Virus record (IMG/VR): IMGVR_UViG_3300035698_022762
Coordinates: 16,389 to 80,388 of that record
DNA from: a virus
Length of the DNA stretch: 64,000 nucleotides
Reading direction: 5' to 3' (one strand)
The translations under genes and the position numbers were made by a program. The number at the start of each line of letters is the position of its first letter. Position 1 is the first letter of the stretch. Positions 26,846 through 36,323 of this stretch are shown in pieces. The notes below the pieces were generated by a model that was not told the origin of the DNA, made no database searches, and saw only the letters and a program-made list of their open reading frames with translations.

Positions 26846-27990
26846 TAATTAGCCTGTGTCCAATCTGGTGAAATCAAATCTGCTGCTCTCAAACGATGGG
26901 GAGTTTCGGTGATTTCAGTTGGAGCATCATTGTCTGTATCGCCAGTTGCGTATACATAAGTAATTCTTTTAGCTAAATCTCCAACTTTAGCACCAGCAGA
27001 ATACTCAATGACCTGAACGACGTTAGGTATAGTTGCCCCATCCACCCATCTTTTTCTAAAAATAAATAGTCCCGAACGTCCTGCAAGCAACTCATAATCT
27101 TTTTTCATTTTTGAATATAGATTTGCAGTTGTACCATCAGGACTTGCAAGCTCAAGTAGCCTACCTGAATTGTTTCTTGCGTTTTTCAATATTGCAATAT
27201 CGATTGGAGTGTATACTTCTGCATAATCGCCTGTTAGTGCGTCACTAGAAGTATTGCCTGTTCCACTAATTGTAATTGTATTTACGGAAGGTACGGCAAT
27301 GCTTGCATCTACACCATCTACAGATGTTTGAGAATTAGAATTCTTAACAATGACTTCCATCGTTGCAGACAAACCATGATTTGCTATTGTTATAGTTGGA
27401 GTTGTGTTTTTGTTTATAGCAGTTACCTCCAAATATAAAGGTACCAATATGTTGACACCATCAGAGTAGTTCAACACTTGGTCTACACCATGTCTATAAA
27501 AATAGTTCGGAATATCTGCTACGCCTGCTAAGTAATTGAATTTCAATAACCTTTCAAGACCTGTGTTGACAACATAAAATCTCATTCTATCTTTAGATTT
27601 TTTTTGCTTAATGGAAACGTATCTGCTGTTTGAACTTTTATTTGTCAATTCAAGAGTAGCGACAAACAAATCACTAAATCCTGAATTACTATTCAATTCA
27701 TTTACAATAGTCTCTTGATCTACTGATGAGGAACTAGTCAAGGTTACGCTTAGAGTTTGCCAATGTTTGTACTCATTTTCGCTAAATGAATATTTTATTG
27801 TCAAAACTTCTGAATCGTTACCGTTTTCATCGGTTCCAGATAAGTCATATGGCGAATCGCCCCAACTTCTAACAAAATCATCGCCACGACCAGTATTTGG
27901 TTTAACAATAAATGTTGGCTGATGATGTCTGTCGCCTAAAACTAGACTACCTACGAATTCTTGAGAAAATGGATTTTGAAAATATGGCAT
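26845..27990 (-). CDS. Putative virion structural protein
   Basis: 381 residues, beta-rich, Thr/Ser/Asn-rich and without enzyme motifs. The central region (about 190-260, with TPTITIANHG and VNTITISGTGN) looks like an immunoglobulin-like insertion. A TATATAAAG box lies 25 bp upstream (28015-28023, minus strand), as before other virion-type genes. A tail-sheath, tube or baseplate role is possible. Confidence 0.55.
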   Translation of the reverse strand: MPYFQNPFSQEFVGSLVLGDRHHQPTFIVKPNTGRGDDFVRSWGDSPYDLSGTDENGNDSEVLTIKYSFSENEYKHWQTLSVTLTSSSSVDQETIVNELNSNSGFSDLFVATLELTNKSSNSRYVSIKQKKSKDRMRFYVVNTGLERLLKFNYLAGVADIPNYFYRHGVDQVLNYSDGVNILVPLYLEVTAINKNTTPTITIANHGLSATMEVIVKNSNSQTSVDGVDASIAVPSVNTITISGTGNTSSDALTGDYAEVYTPIDIAILKNARNNSGRLLELASPDGTTANLYSKMKKDYELLAGRSGLFIFRKRWVDGATIPNVVQVIEYSAGAKVGDLAKRITYVYATGDTDNDAPTEITETPHRLRAADLISPDWTQAN

Positions 27991-28014
27991 TATATATCTT
28001 TCTTTATTTTGGTA

Positions 28015-28023
28015 CTTTATATA
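28015..28023 (-). promoter_or_regulatory. Late-promoter-like box TATATAAAG
   Basis: On the minus strand TATATAAAG lies 25 bp before the ATG at 27990, comparable with the boxes at 10947 and 19502. Confidence 0.35.
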
Positions 28024-28060
28024 TTAAAGTTTATTCTTTAATTATTTAGCAAACAAATTT

Positions 28061-28097
28061 AAAAAACCGCCTGCGAATTAACGCAAGGCGGTTTTTT
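28061..28097. terminator. Rho-independent terminator, likely bidirectional
   Basis: AAAAAACCGCC...GGCGGTTTTTT forms a GC-rich stem (with a small internal bulge) flanked by A and T runs. It lies just past the minus-strand gene ending at 28119 and before the start region of the 381-residue gene, so its main job is to end the 96-residue gene transcript. Confidence 0.85.
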
Positions 28098-28118
28098 AAA
28101 ACTAAATTGTCTTTTTTT

Positions 28119-28409
28119 TTAGACATTAAGATATTCTTGTACCAAAGTGGTATTAGAATATCTCGATTCTGGCGTGTTTTTTCTTAGAATGCGTCTTTTG
28201 TCAATTTGACCTATTTTGGCAATTTGACTAAGACTATATTTTTTAAATGGGGCATCATTCGGAGTGCGAACAACGTTCCCTTCACGTATTTCCACACCTT
28301 TTATGTGGGTTGCTGTTCGATCTGTTACGAGAACAGTTCGGCGAACTGGATGTGTGTGGCTGTTACCTTTGTAGAAAAATCTCGCTACGTTCAAATTCTT
28401 TTTAGACAT
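28119..28409 (-). CDS. Small basic hypothetical protein
   Basis: 96 residues from the ATG at 28409, which has AGGAGG seven bases upstream; an ATG 13 codons earlier lacks a site. Basic, with HPVRRTVLVTDRTATHIKGVEIREGNVVR forming apparent strands and a Arg/Lys-rich C-terminal part. Own terminator and divergent from terminase. Possibly nucleic-acid binding; not recognised. Confidence 0.6.
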   Translation of the reverse strand: MSKKNLNVARFFYKGNSHTHPVRRTVLVTDRTATHIKGVEIREGNVVRTPNDAPFKKYSLSQIAKIGQIDKRRILRKNTPESRYSNTTLVQEYLNV

Positions 28410-28500
28410 GTTGTGTCCTCCTATTTGAAGTAAATTATAACATTCCAATATGAAAAAACAATGCTATTTCGTTATATAATTAAAGAAAGGTGATTTTATC

Positions 28501-30387
28501 ATGGAACATAAAAATATATATCAGTCGTTATTTAGAGAAGAAGTAAACATGGAAATAGTGACGCCGGAAGATATTCCTGTCCCTGAAATTCCATTTGAAG
28601 AATTTGTTTCTGATTATAATACGATTGAAGAAGTTGTCAACACAGAGAAATTTAAAGAAATTTATAGCCACTTTTTTGAATTCAACGAAAACGAAGAAGA
28701 AATATTTATTGGCGAAGACGAAGAAGAAGTAGAATCTTATGATCACGAAACGCAAGTTAGGGAAATTATAAAATGTGCAAATGATTTTGCTTATTTTGCC
28801 CACAAATATATAAGAATTTCCCACCCAACTAGAGGATTGATCCCTTTTAGAATGTATAAGTATCAAAAAAAGGTTTTAGTAAACTATGAAGAAAATAGAT
28901 TTAACATATTGAGCAAATTTAGACAAGGTGGGTTGACCACCCTATCTGTTCTTTGGTCTTTGTGGAGATGCATGTTTACTAACGATCAAAGAATAATGGT
29001 TCTCTCCAAAACAGACCGTGAGGCAAAATCGGCAGGAGAAATGGTCAAAAACGCTATCAAACACTTGCCTGAATGGTTAAGTCCTGCTTTAGCAAAAAGC
29101 AATGAACACGAAACGCATTTTGATGAAACTGGTTCTTATATGTGGTTCTACACGCCAGAAGCTGCTCGTGGTAAATCGCTTACTGTTTTGATAATTGATG
29201 AAGCAGCATTCGTTCCTGACATGGAAGTCCACTGGAAGGCCATGTACCCCGTTATATCCACTGGTGGTTCTTGTATAGTAGTATCAACCGTTAGAGGTAC
29301 TGGAAATTGGTACCACAGAATGTATACAGATGCGGAAGCTGGATTGAATCCATTTAATATTATTGATCTTGACTATTGGGAACATCCAGACTATGTGAAT
29401 CCTAAATGGGTAAAAGATACAAAAGCCATATTGGGAGATAAAGGGTGGGCGCAAGAAGTTCTAAGATCATTCTTAGGGTCTGGTGAAACATTCATTGATC
29501 CTAAAATCGTGGCTGCTATTCAACTGTACACCAAAAACAATGAACCTATTAGAATAAAATTTAGTGAATGGGCTAATAAAAATTATGATTCTAAAAGCGA
29601 TTGGGAGAAAGGTGCGTTTTGGATTTGGAAAGAACCTATTGAGGGACATGATTATATTTTAACGGCTGATTGTGCAGAAGGTGTTGGAGAAGATGGAGAC
29701 AATAGTGCTTTTCACGTTCTAGATGTAGCTACTTTAGAACAAGTAGGAGAGTTTTATAGCAACACAATCCCCCCTCACATGTTTGCAAAAATCATTAATG
29801 GAGTTGCGTATTATTATAACACCGCTTTAGTAGTTGTAGAAAATATAAATCAAGGTGTGGCCGTATTAAGTGGGTTGCAACACGATTTGGCATATGAAAA
29901 TATATATTTCGAGCCAAAAGGTAAAATGGAAATACCGGGTGTTAAGCCTAACAGAAATAGCAGAGCAGTATATTTAGAAACCTTGCAAAATAGAGTAATT
30001 AATGGGGTTGTAAAAATAAACAGCAGAAGACTATCAAAGGAATTAAACACATTCGTTTTTAACGCACAAAAAAAGAAAGCAGAAGCACAAAAAGGCAAGC
30101 ACGACGACGCAATCATAGCAATGGCTATAGGGCTTCATGTAAGAGACTTGCAACAAAGAAACCTTCCATTAGGGGCAGATACGCCAGAAGAAATAATGAA
30201 AGGATTTAATAAAGAAGTATATGAACAAATTAAAAAAGAAATAGAAAGTGATGCGCCAGAAGACTGGCTTTCGGATAATGAAGAATATGATCCTATTTTG
30301 AATCCTAATCAAGATGAAATTATGCCACCTGTAATGTTTGAAGTAGGTAGAAAAAATGAAAAATTACTTAGAGAATTTGGTTGGTAA
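28501..30387 (+). CDS. Terminase large subunit (gp17-like)
   Basis: 628 residues. The ATPase domain has the Walker A-like KFRQGGLTT (about 138-147), RIMVLSKTDREAKS, Walker B LTVLIIDEAAF (about 225-235) and coupling motif CIVVSTVRGTGNW. The nuclease domain begins at LTADCAEGVGEDGDNSAF (about 386-403), with VVVENINQG and a terminal KHDDAIIAMAI that complete an RNase H-like metal site. This is the packaging motor and headful nuclease of T4-type phages. It opens the head module. An AAAGGTGA site precedes the ATG. The N-terminal 75 residues are unusually acidic. Confidence 0.93.
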   Translation: MEHKNIYQSLFREEVNMEIVTPEDIPVPEIPFEEFVSDYNTIEEVVNTEKFKEIYSHFFEFNENEEEIFIGEDEEEVESYDHETQVREIIKCANDFAYFAHKYIRISHPTRGLIPFRMYKYQKKVLVNYEENRFNILSKFRQGGLTTLSVLWSLWRCMFTNDQRIMVLSKTDREAKSAGEMVKNAIKHLPEWLSPALAKSNEHETHFDETGSYMWFYTPEAARGKSLTVLIIDEAAFVPDMEVHWKAMYPVISTGGSCIVVSTVRGTGNWYHRMYTDAEAGLNPFNIIDLDYWEHPDYVNPKWVKDTKAILGDKGWAQEVLRSFLGSGETFIDPKIVAAIQLYTKNNEPIRIKFSEWANKNYDSKSDWEKGAFWIWKEPIEGHDYILTADCAEGVGEDGDNSAFHVLDVATLEQVGEFYSNTIPPHMFAKIINGVAYYYNTALVVVENINQGVAVLSGLQHDLAYENIYFEPKGKMEIPGVKPNRNSRAVYLETLQNRVINGVVKINSRRLSKELNTFVFNAQKKKAEAQKGKHDDAIIAMAIGLHVRDLQQRNLPLGADTPEEIMKGFNKEVYEQIKKEIESDAPEDWLSDNEEYDPILNPNQDEIMPPVMFEVGRKNEKLLREFGW

Positions 30388-30433
30388 ATTGTGATTTTAA
30401 CTATATTATTAAAGACCATTTTAGGAGATTGAA

Positions 30434-30808
30434 ATGAAAACAGAAAAATCCCTTTCATATTTAAGACAAGCTTTAAATCATATGCCCAATAGCAATAAGT
30501 ATTCAGAAGCAAAAAACTTATTGCGACGTGCCTATGGCAAAATTCAAGATGTGGATATTAGAGAGGCAAAAAAAGAATCTACTGTTTCAGATAACGATTC
30601 CGATAATGTCTCTAAACAGTGGGCTATGGGAAACAATGGGGTAATGTCGAATCCATTTGAACAAAAGATGTTCGAACAGAAAAGTAAAGTACTACTTAAA
30701 ACAATAGAACAAATGATCCAAGAAGAAAAAGACAAATTGGATACTATTAAACAAGAAAAAAATACGCCGCAAAAGCCAACTGGACCAGTTGATATGTTAA
30801 ACGGATAA
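30434..30808 (+). CDS. Hypothetical protein between terminase and portal
   Basis: 124 residues with a strong AGGAG site. Helical, Lys/Glu-rich, with a Pro-rich end (TPQKPTGPVDMLNG). Its position suggests a packaging or neck helper, but no family is recognised. It overlaps the convergent neighbour by 12 nt. Confidence 0.55.
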   Translation: MKTEKSLSYLRQALNHMPNSNKYSEAKNLLRRAYGKIQDVDIREAKKESTVSDNDSDNVSKQWAMGNNGVMSNPFEQKMFEQKSKVLLKTIEQMIQEEKDKLDTIKQEKNTPQKPTGPVDMLNG

Positions 30809-31384
30809 CGTTCTTTGCTTCATGAAGTACAAGCTTTTTTCATAAAAATCTTCTGCTTCTAATAAAACTTCAGAAGAAATAGTGTTTTTGTGTTGAACAA
30901 TTTCTTCTGTAAAGTATTGCAAAGGTTGTTTTAATCCTAAATAATTGTCGATTAAATCCAATCCCTTATTAGAAATCAAGTCTCGATAAGTAAGCAAAAC
31001 AGAATTAGGAGTATGATTTGTCATTTCTCTTATTCTTTTTATTCTAAATAAGTAATATCTTAAAGCTGTTTTTTCGTGCATGCCTTCGTAAACTAAATCA
31101 TTTATAACCTCTTTTGGAGGCTTTATATAATAAACAAATTTACACATTTTAAAAAAAGATTTATGTCTAAATTGAAAGTTTTTCAAAAGGGTGGTCGAAT
31201 AAATCGCAGAAGAATTGTTTAATTTGTGAGGACTTCTTAATAATGCACTATATAGCATAGTAGGATGGCTAAACACATACCCATCACTGATAAGTGTTTG
31301 TATTCTTGGATTAAATTCTAGAGATTTTTCTAAGAATTGATAATTAGAACAAAGATGAGAAATTAAAAAAAGAATACGTTTCAT
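30797..31384 (-). CDS. Possible sulfotransferase-like protein
   Basis: 195 residues on the opposite strand to the head module. The segment SVLLTYRDLISN, followed by a helix and YLGLKQPL, recalls the second half of the sulfotransferase fold. The N-terminal P-loop-like PSB motif is not evident (KRILFLISHLCSN instead), so the call is weak. It looks like a late insertion (moron) between conserved head genes. Confidence 0.35.
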   Translation of the reverse strand: MKRILFLISHLCSNYQFLEKSLEFNPRIQTLISDGYVFSHPTMLYSALLRSPHKLNNSSAIYSTTLLKNFQFRHKSFFKMCKFVYYIKPPKEVINDLVYEGMHEKTALRYYLFRIKRIREMTNHTPNSVLLTYRDLISNKGLDLIDNYLGLKQPLQYFTEEIVQHKNTISSEVLLEAEDFYEKSLYFMKQRTLSV

Positions 31385-31435
31385 GATTTACTACATTAAA
31401 AGAGTACATAAAAAGAAATTAAAGGAAAATAAATA

Positions 31436-33985
31436 ATGCCTTGGTGGGATGTTTTTAAAGTTTTTACATATGCGTTTGAGCAAGACCCCCTTTCTCGAAA
31501 AAAAGACGGGCAAGACCTCACTACAGGCGTTGGCGTTTCCCAAGCAGATGCTATACCGGACATAAGACAAGATGGTAGTTTCTCTGGTGGTGATAGTTCT
31601 AGTCTGGTGCGTCTAAGATCAACAAACGATTTTATCGATTTAACATCAGTCTCTAATAGACAAAGTAGATATAAAGAATATGAAAGACTAAGAAATCTAC
31701 CTGAAATAGAAATGGTAATGACTGTGTTTGCAGATGAGTCTTGCTTGACAGGAGATACTAAGGTAAATACTCTTTATCATGGATTGAAATCATTAAAATG
31801 GTTAACTGAAAATCTAGAACATGAAGAATTTTTAGTGTATTGTTGGGATTTTGAAAAAAACGATTACACCTTTGGATGGGCATACAATCCTAGAGTTGTT
31901 AAAACAGATAAAGTAGTAGAAGTAAAATTAGACGACGGCACAAAATTCAAAGCCACCTATGATCATAGAGTATTGAAAAATGATAATACTTGGGTGAATG
32001 CTATAGATTTGGAAATAGGAGATGATTTAAAATCTTTTTATAGAAAAGAAGCAGATACTAAGCTTTCTAGAAAAAAAGAAAATCAATTCATGAGAATATA
32101 TTCTCCACAAAGGGGATGGATTAATGAGAGACAATTCATAGAAGAATGGAAAAGCCAAAAATTTTCTGAAAAATATGAAAGAGTTAATAAAGCTAGAAAA
32201 CTAATAGCTGCTGGACTTACTACAAACGAATGTGCAAAAATAATGCAGTGTCAGTGGCGTACCATTGCTTTGATGATAGAAAAAGAAGGATTTTCTGGAC
32301 GTGAATTGAAAAAACTTGGTGAAAGCCAAAAATCAAGAAAAATTATTGGAATAAGAAAAGTAGGCAATGAAGCAGTTTATGATTTGTCCGTAAAAGAACA
32401 TGAAAACTTTTGTGGAGAATCTGCTGTTTTTCACAATTGCCAAATAGGAGAAAACAAACACCTATTTACAATAGAATGTTCAAACGATGCTGTGAAAAAA
32501 GAATTGGAATATATTCTTTTTCATAGAAAAGAATTAAACCTAGATAGAAAACTTACAAATTGGGCGAAAAATTTATATATTTACGGCGATCTTTTTGTCG
32601 AAATATGTATACATCCAGAAATGCCTAAAGCTGGAGTTTTAAGATTAAAAGAACTTCCAGTCGATACCATGTATAGATTGGAAACTACTAAAGATAGAAC
32701 TATAGAATTCCAACAAGCAAAAGAATCTCCAGATGTTCAAGCTTTGGAAATAGATATATCTCAAGCTACAGATGCAGAATTAAAACAAAGTAAAGCAATA
32801 AGATTTAGACCAGAACAAATAGTTCACTTCAAAATTGGAGAAGATAGAAAACTATTTAAACCATACGGACAATCTTTAGTCGAACCTGCTCGTGGGCCAG
32901 CACATCAATTAAGATTGATGGAAGACGCTATGGTTACATATAGACTGACTAGAGCGCCAGAGCGTAGAGTGTTCTACATAGATACTAAAACCTTACCACC
33001 ATTTAAAGCAGAAGCTTTTATGGAAAGAATTAAAGACCAATTCCGTAAAAAGAAAGTGGGCAAAAGGGGCGGTGCAGGTGGAGCTAACAGCGTAGAAGAA
33101 AGATGGCACGCACCCGCACAAGACGAAGATTTTTGGGTTCCAATTCAAGGGCAAAGCAATACTAGGATTGAAACTCTACCGGGTGCGTCGAATCTTGGCG
33201 AAATAGATGATGCTGTATATTTTAGAGATAAGCTATTTACTGCTCTCAACTTCCCTAAAAACTATTTTAGCAACGATGATCCACAAGCATCTAGAATTGC
33301 TCTTTCTGCTCAAGATGTGAAGTTTGCAAGGATGATAGAAAGACTTCAAAGAAACATAGAAGACGGTCTTTATATTATTGCAGAAAGACACTTATCTCTT
33401 AAAGGTTTTCCAGAAGAAGACTATGAAGATTTAATAATCCGCATGACTCCCCCTTCTGATTGGCGTGAAATGAGCCGTGCAGAAATTATATCTAATAGAA
33501 TAAACAATTCTAATAGCATTAAAGGATCAATGCTAATGTCAGACTTTGATATTTTGACAAAATGGATGAAATATACGGACAAAGATACAAAAGAAATAAT
33601 GTCCAGAAACAAAATTCAAAAACTAGAAGAATTGAAGATACAAGTTATCGCACAAAACCCTCAACTAATGGGTGTAGGTATTCCCGGAAACGAAGATGGT
33701 CAAGAAATAGGTGCAGAAGCTGGTGGATTAAACCCACCATTAAATCCAGATCAGCCTATGGGACAACCAGACCAACAATCTTTAAACATGGATAATGAAC
33801 TGAATCCTCAATTAGATCAAGGTCAAGGAATGTCTGGTGGGGGTGCTACTAATAATGAACCAAGTGTTAAGCACCAACCATTACCAGAACCTTCTGATGA
33901 AGATTTGAAAAAGTATGATCTTCAAGTGCAAAACTATAGTCAAGAATTAGATAGAGAAGAAATAGACTACAACTACGAAAATTAA
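31436..33985 (+). CDS. Portal protein (gp20-like) interrupted by an intein
   Basis: 849 residues as translated. Residues 103-334 are an intein, and splicing would leave a 617-residue portal. The extein starts MPWWDVFKVFTYAFEQDP, has LPEIEMVMTVFADES before the insertion, and continues CQIGENKHLF. Later WAKNLYIYGDLFVEI, RFRPEQIVHFKIGED, YGQSLVEPARGPAHQLRLMEDAMV and RAPERRVFYIDT are typical of T4-type portal proteins. The C-terminal tail is Gln/Pro/Gly-rich. Twelve copies would form the DNA-entry ring at the prohead vertex. A good AAAGGA site precedes the ATG. It follows the usual terminase-portal-protease order. Confidence 0.9.
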   Translation: MPWWDVFKVFTYAFEQDPLSRKKDGQDLTTGVGVSQADAIPDIRQDGSFSGGDSSSLVRLRSTNDFIDLTSVSNRQSRYKEYERLRNLPEIEMVMTVFADESCLTGDTKVNTLYHGLKSLKWLTENLEHEEFLVYCWDFEKNDYTFGWAYNPRVVKTDKVVEVKLDDGTKFKATYDHRVLKNDNTWVNAIDLEIGDDLKSFYRKEADTKLSRKKENQFMRIYSPQRGWINERQFIEEWKSQKFSEKYERVNKARKLIAAGLTTNECAKIMQCQWRTIALMIEKEGFSGRELKKLGESQKSRKIIGIRKVGNEAVYDLSVKEHENFCGESAVFHNCQIGENKHLFTIECSNDAVKKELEYILFHRKELNLDRKLTNWAKNLYIYGDLFVEICIHPEMPKAGVLRLKELPVDTMYRLETTKDRTIEFQQAKESPDVQALEIDISQATDAELKQSKAIRFRPEQIVHFKIGEDRKLFKPYGQSLVEPARGPAHQLRLMEDAMVTYRLTRAPERRVFYIDTKTLPPFKAEAFMERIKDQFRKKKVGKRGGAGGANSVEERWHAPAQDEDFWVPIQGQSNTRIETLPGASNLGEIDDAVYFRDKLFTALNFPKNYFSNDDPQASRIALSAQDVKFARMIERLQRNIEDGLYIIAERHLSLKGFPEEDYEDLIIRMTPPSDWREMSRAEIISNRINNSNSIKGSMLMSDFDILTKWMKYTDKDTKEIMSRNKIQKLEELKIQVIAQNPQLMGVGIPGNEDGQEIGAEAGGLNPPLNPDQPMGQPDQQSLNMDNELNPQLDQGQGMSGGGATNNEPSVKHQPLPEPSDEDLKKYDLQVQNYSQELDREEIDYNYEN
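31742..32437 (+). other. Intein within the portal gene
   Basis: 696 bp, 232 residues, in frame. Block A is CLTGDTKV with Cys1. Block B is KFKATYDHRVL, with the TxxH motif. Block F is RKIIGIRKVGNEAVYDLSV. Block G is SAVFHN, ending in the His-Asn pair, and the +1 extein residue is Cys. All residues for class 1 splicing are present. The central 80 residues lack LAGLIDADG or HNH motifs but contain a helix-turn-helix-like stretch (AAGLTTNECAKIMQCQWRT), so it may be a mini-intein with a remnant DNA-binding part. Confidence 0.92.
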
Positions 33986-34332
33986 ATATCATCTCCATCA
34001 TCAGGACTTCCTGCGCCATCAGCAGGTGAAGCTATGAATTCATCTTTGTCTTTACTATCTACAGCATGGCTCATTTTACTAGCAGCTTGGCTCAAATTAG
34101 ATAGGTTGTCATCTACACTATCTAAAAGGTGTGATATTTCCTCATCTTTAGTTGCCAGCTTCCTGAAAAAAGATAAAGTTTCATTACGATATCTATCAAA
34201 GGCCATTCTGGATATTTTAAATAAAGAAGAAGTACCTTCTCTTTCTGGTTCTGATAGTGATGCATTACCTACAACGTCATCACCTACATCATTAGAATTG
34301 CGTTCTGTATAGAATGACTTAAAAGATTTCAT
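33982..34332 (-). CDS. Small protein with putative capsid-targeting N-terminus
   Basis: 116 residues, AGGAG site. The N-terminus MKSFKSFYTERNSN closely resembles T4 internal-protein capsid-targeting sequences (MKTYQEFIAE). Acidic C-terminus (SPADGAGSPDDGDDI). Overlaps the portal stop by 4 nt, tail to tail. An internal head protein is plausible. Confidence 0.5.
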   Translation of the reverse strand: MKSFKSFYTERNSNDVGDDVVGNASLSEPEREGTSSLFKISRMAFDRYRNETLSFFRKLATKDEEISHLLDSVDDNLSNLSQAASKMSHAVDSKDKDEFIASPADGAGSPDDGDDI

Positions 34333-34479
34333 ATTATAACTCCTGTTTTTTGTTTCTGCTGCATACTATATCTATAGCTAAGTGAACGATTTGTGTCAAT
34401 AATTTGTTCTGCTTTTCTAATTTAGTGGAGAAGCTTTAAAAGGTAACAGGACAATTAAAAATAATTTAGGAGCTAAAAT

Positions 34480-36306
34480 ATGAAAAGAAAACTAGTTAAC
34501 TTCGAAATCTTCGAAGAAATGCAAAAAAATTCGCTCACTGCAGCCGAAATGGAGCTTCAGGAAGCCAGTCCAATAATTGCTGCTGCAACAGGAGCAGACG
34601 AATTGGAATTAGTTAGTTTTGGACAAGATAATGTCATCTATGAAAATCTAGATGGTACATATGTTCAAGCTAACTATGAAATTAAAAATGGAAAAATCTT
34701 CCTAGAAAATATTTCCCAATTGGTTGTGGATGAGGAAAGTGAAGTTACTCATAGAAAAGAAAAAATTTCCGAAATGGTTGATGCCATATTGGATAGCAAG
34801 AGCGAGAAAGCTAGCTCTATTTTCTCTGAAATCGCCTTCAAAGTAACTAGCTCTAAACCCAAGAGCGGCGACAAGAAAAGAAAAAGTTCTAAACGTGGAA
34901 AAACTATTGGTGGGTCTTCTGCTAGAAAAAGCTGGATCACTCGTAGAAAGAACAAAAAGAAGTTCAGCACTGATAATCCCGGTGTTAAAGCACAAATAGA
35001 CAGAGTGGCAGATCGTGAAAAAAGAAAACTTGGTAGAAAACCACGTACTACTAAAGGCACTCAACATATTAGAACTTACACAAGATTCGGTAAGAATATG
35101 AAAGAATGGACCATGATGGTAGAAAACGTATTTGATTACGTTGACTACAAAACTTATGGTCCTGTGCTTAAAGAGTCTGTAGTTAGTAGAGATGAAGATG
35201 GCAACGTAGTTGCACTTCAAATTCCTACAATGAAATTAAGAAATGAAGCTAAATTACTTAGCTTTGATTGGAAAACTCCTGACACCAAAGTTACTGTGCT
35301 TAGAAATGGCGCAAAAATGATTGGTGAAAGCGAAAACTTCTGCAAGGCAGTAGCTGAACTAAAAAGACACAACGCTCTTTCAGATAGTAACGCACTAGAA
35401 GAAACTCTAGGAGATATAGTTTCCAAATGGTCAGACATAATTTACTTGACCGAAAATGAATTGTCTAAAATGATTAAGAAATCTTTGGATACCATTGGTA
35501 CCAAAAACTACGACGATCAAACTTGTCAGTTTATGGCCGAAGGTATTTTAAGAACTGCACATGAAATATACACAGAAAAAGTCGCTGCCATTATAACTAT
35601 GGCTGGACAAACTATTAGTGAAGAATCAGAAGATCAATATGCTGATTTCAGAAAAGTTGCTGATGAATTGTTTAGTAACCTAGACGAAAGCAACATGACT
35701 GAAATGCAAGTCTATGTCGATCTTTATAATGCTCTAAGAGAAGTGTATCAAGGTGCAGATAGTGATGCACTATTGGATGAAGCAGAAATGCATCTTTCCG
35801 AACTAGCAGCAATTATTAATAAAGAAATTGCACCTTCTCTAGATGTGGCAGCAGATGCTGCTGATTTCTTGGCAGATGTCATCGAAGAAACTAATCTCAA
35901 TACTAAAGATTGGCAAGTTTCCAATAGCACGCACACATCCATTAATGGTGATCACCCTGCTATGAAAGAAAAAGCTAATTCGTCATACACCCCTTCCAGA
36001 GACTTCTCTGGTGACTACAACGATCCTGCCCCTGTAAGTGACGGAGATTGGCGTATAGGCAAAGGTAGTGATGATGCAGAAGAAATGAGAGGAAGATCAC
36101 ACGGAAACATAGGCGGAAATGACACCTATCCATCATTAAACAACCCATACGTGCCAAAACCATATGGTGATTACACTATGAAGAATGAAAAAGGTGTTGA
36201 TAAAGACAATGATCCGAATGGACAATGGGGCAGTGGCGATACGTGGCCAAACTTGAAAAACCCATATGTTCCACAAGCTGTGACTCCCCAACCTGTAACC
36301 GAGTAA
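34480..36306 (+). CDS. Putative prohead core/internal head protein
   Basis: 608 residues between portal and prohead protease, with AGGAG upstream. Three parts: an N-terminal domain, a very basic segment (about 123-205, with KKRKSSKRGKTIGGSSARKSW and RRKNKKKF), and a helical acidic half. The C-terminus has two copies of a motif of the form DTYPSLNNPYVPK / DTWPNLKNPYVPQ about 40 residues apart. Candidate gp21 cleavage sites of the (L/I)xE form occur near the N-terminus (MELQEAS). A DNA-interacting core protein is likely; the exact T4 counterpart is unclear. Confidence 0.55.
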   Translation: MKRKLVNFEIFEEMQKNSLTAAEMELQEASPIIAAATGADELELVSFGQDNVIYENLDGTYVQANYEIKNGKIFLENISQLVVDEESEVTHRKEKISEMVDAILDSKSEKASSIFSEIAFKVTSSKPKSGDKKRKSSKRGKTIGGSSARKSWITRRKNKKKFSTDNPGVKAQIDRVADREKRKLGRKPRTTKGTQHIRTYTRFGKNMKEWTMMVENVFDYVDYKTYGPVLKESVVSRDEDGNVVALQIPTMKLRNEAKLLSFDWKTPDTKVTVLRNGAKMIGESENFCKAVAELKRHNALSDSNALEETLGDIVSKWSDIIYLTENELSKMIKKSLDTIGTKNYDDQTCQFMAEGILRTAHEIYTEKVAAIITMAGQTISEESEDQYADFRKVADELFSNLDESNMTEMQVYVDLYNALREVYQGADSDALLDEAEMHLSELAAIINKEIAPSLDVAADAADFLADVIEETNLNTKDWQVSNSTHTSINGDHPAMKEKANSSYTPSRDFSGDYNDPAPVSDGDWRIGKGSDDAEEMRGRSHGNIGGNDTYPSLNNPYVPKPYGDYTMKNEKGVDKDNDPNGQWGSGDTWPNLKNPYVPQAVTPQPVTE

Positions 36307-36323
36307 TTTAAGAAAGGACGCTT

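Noticed and set aside
31742-32437. Portal insertion as a group I intron or homing gene
   Set aside because: The frame stays open throughout and the intein blocks A, B, F and G are present.
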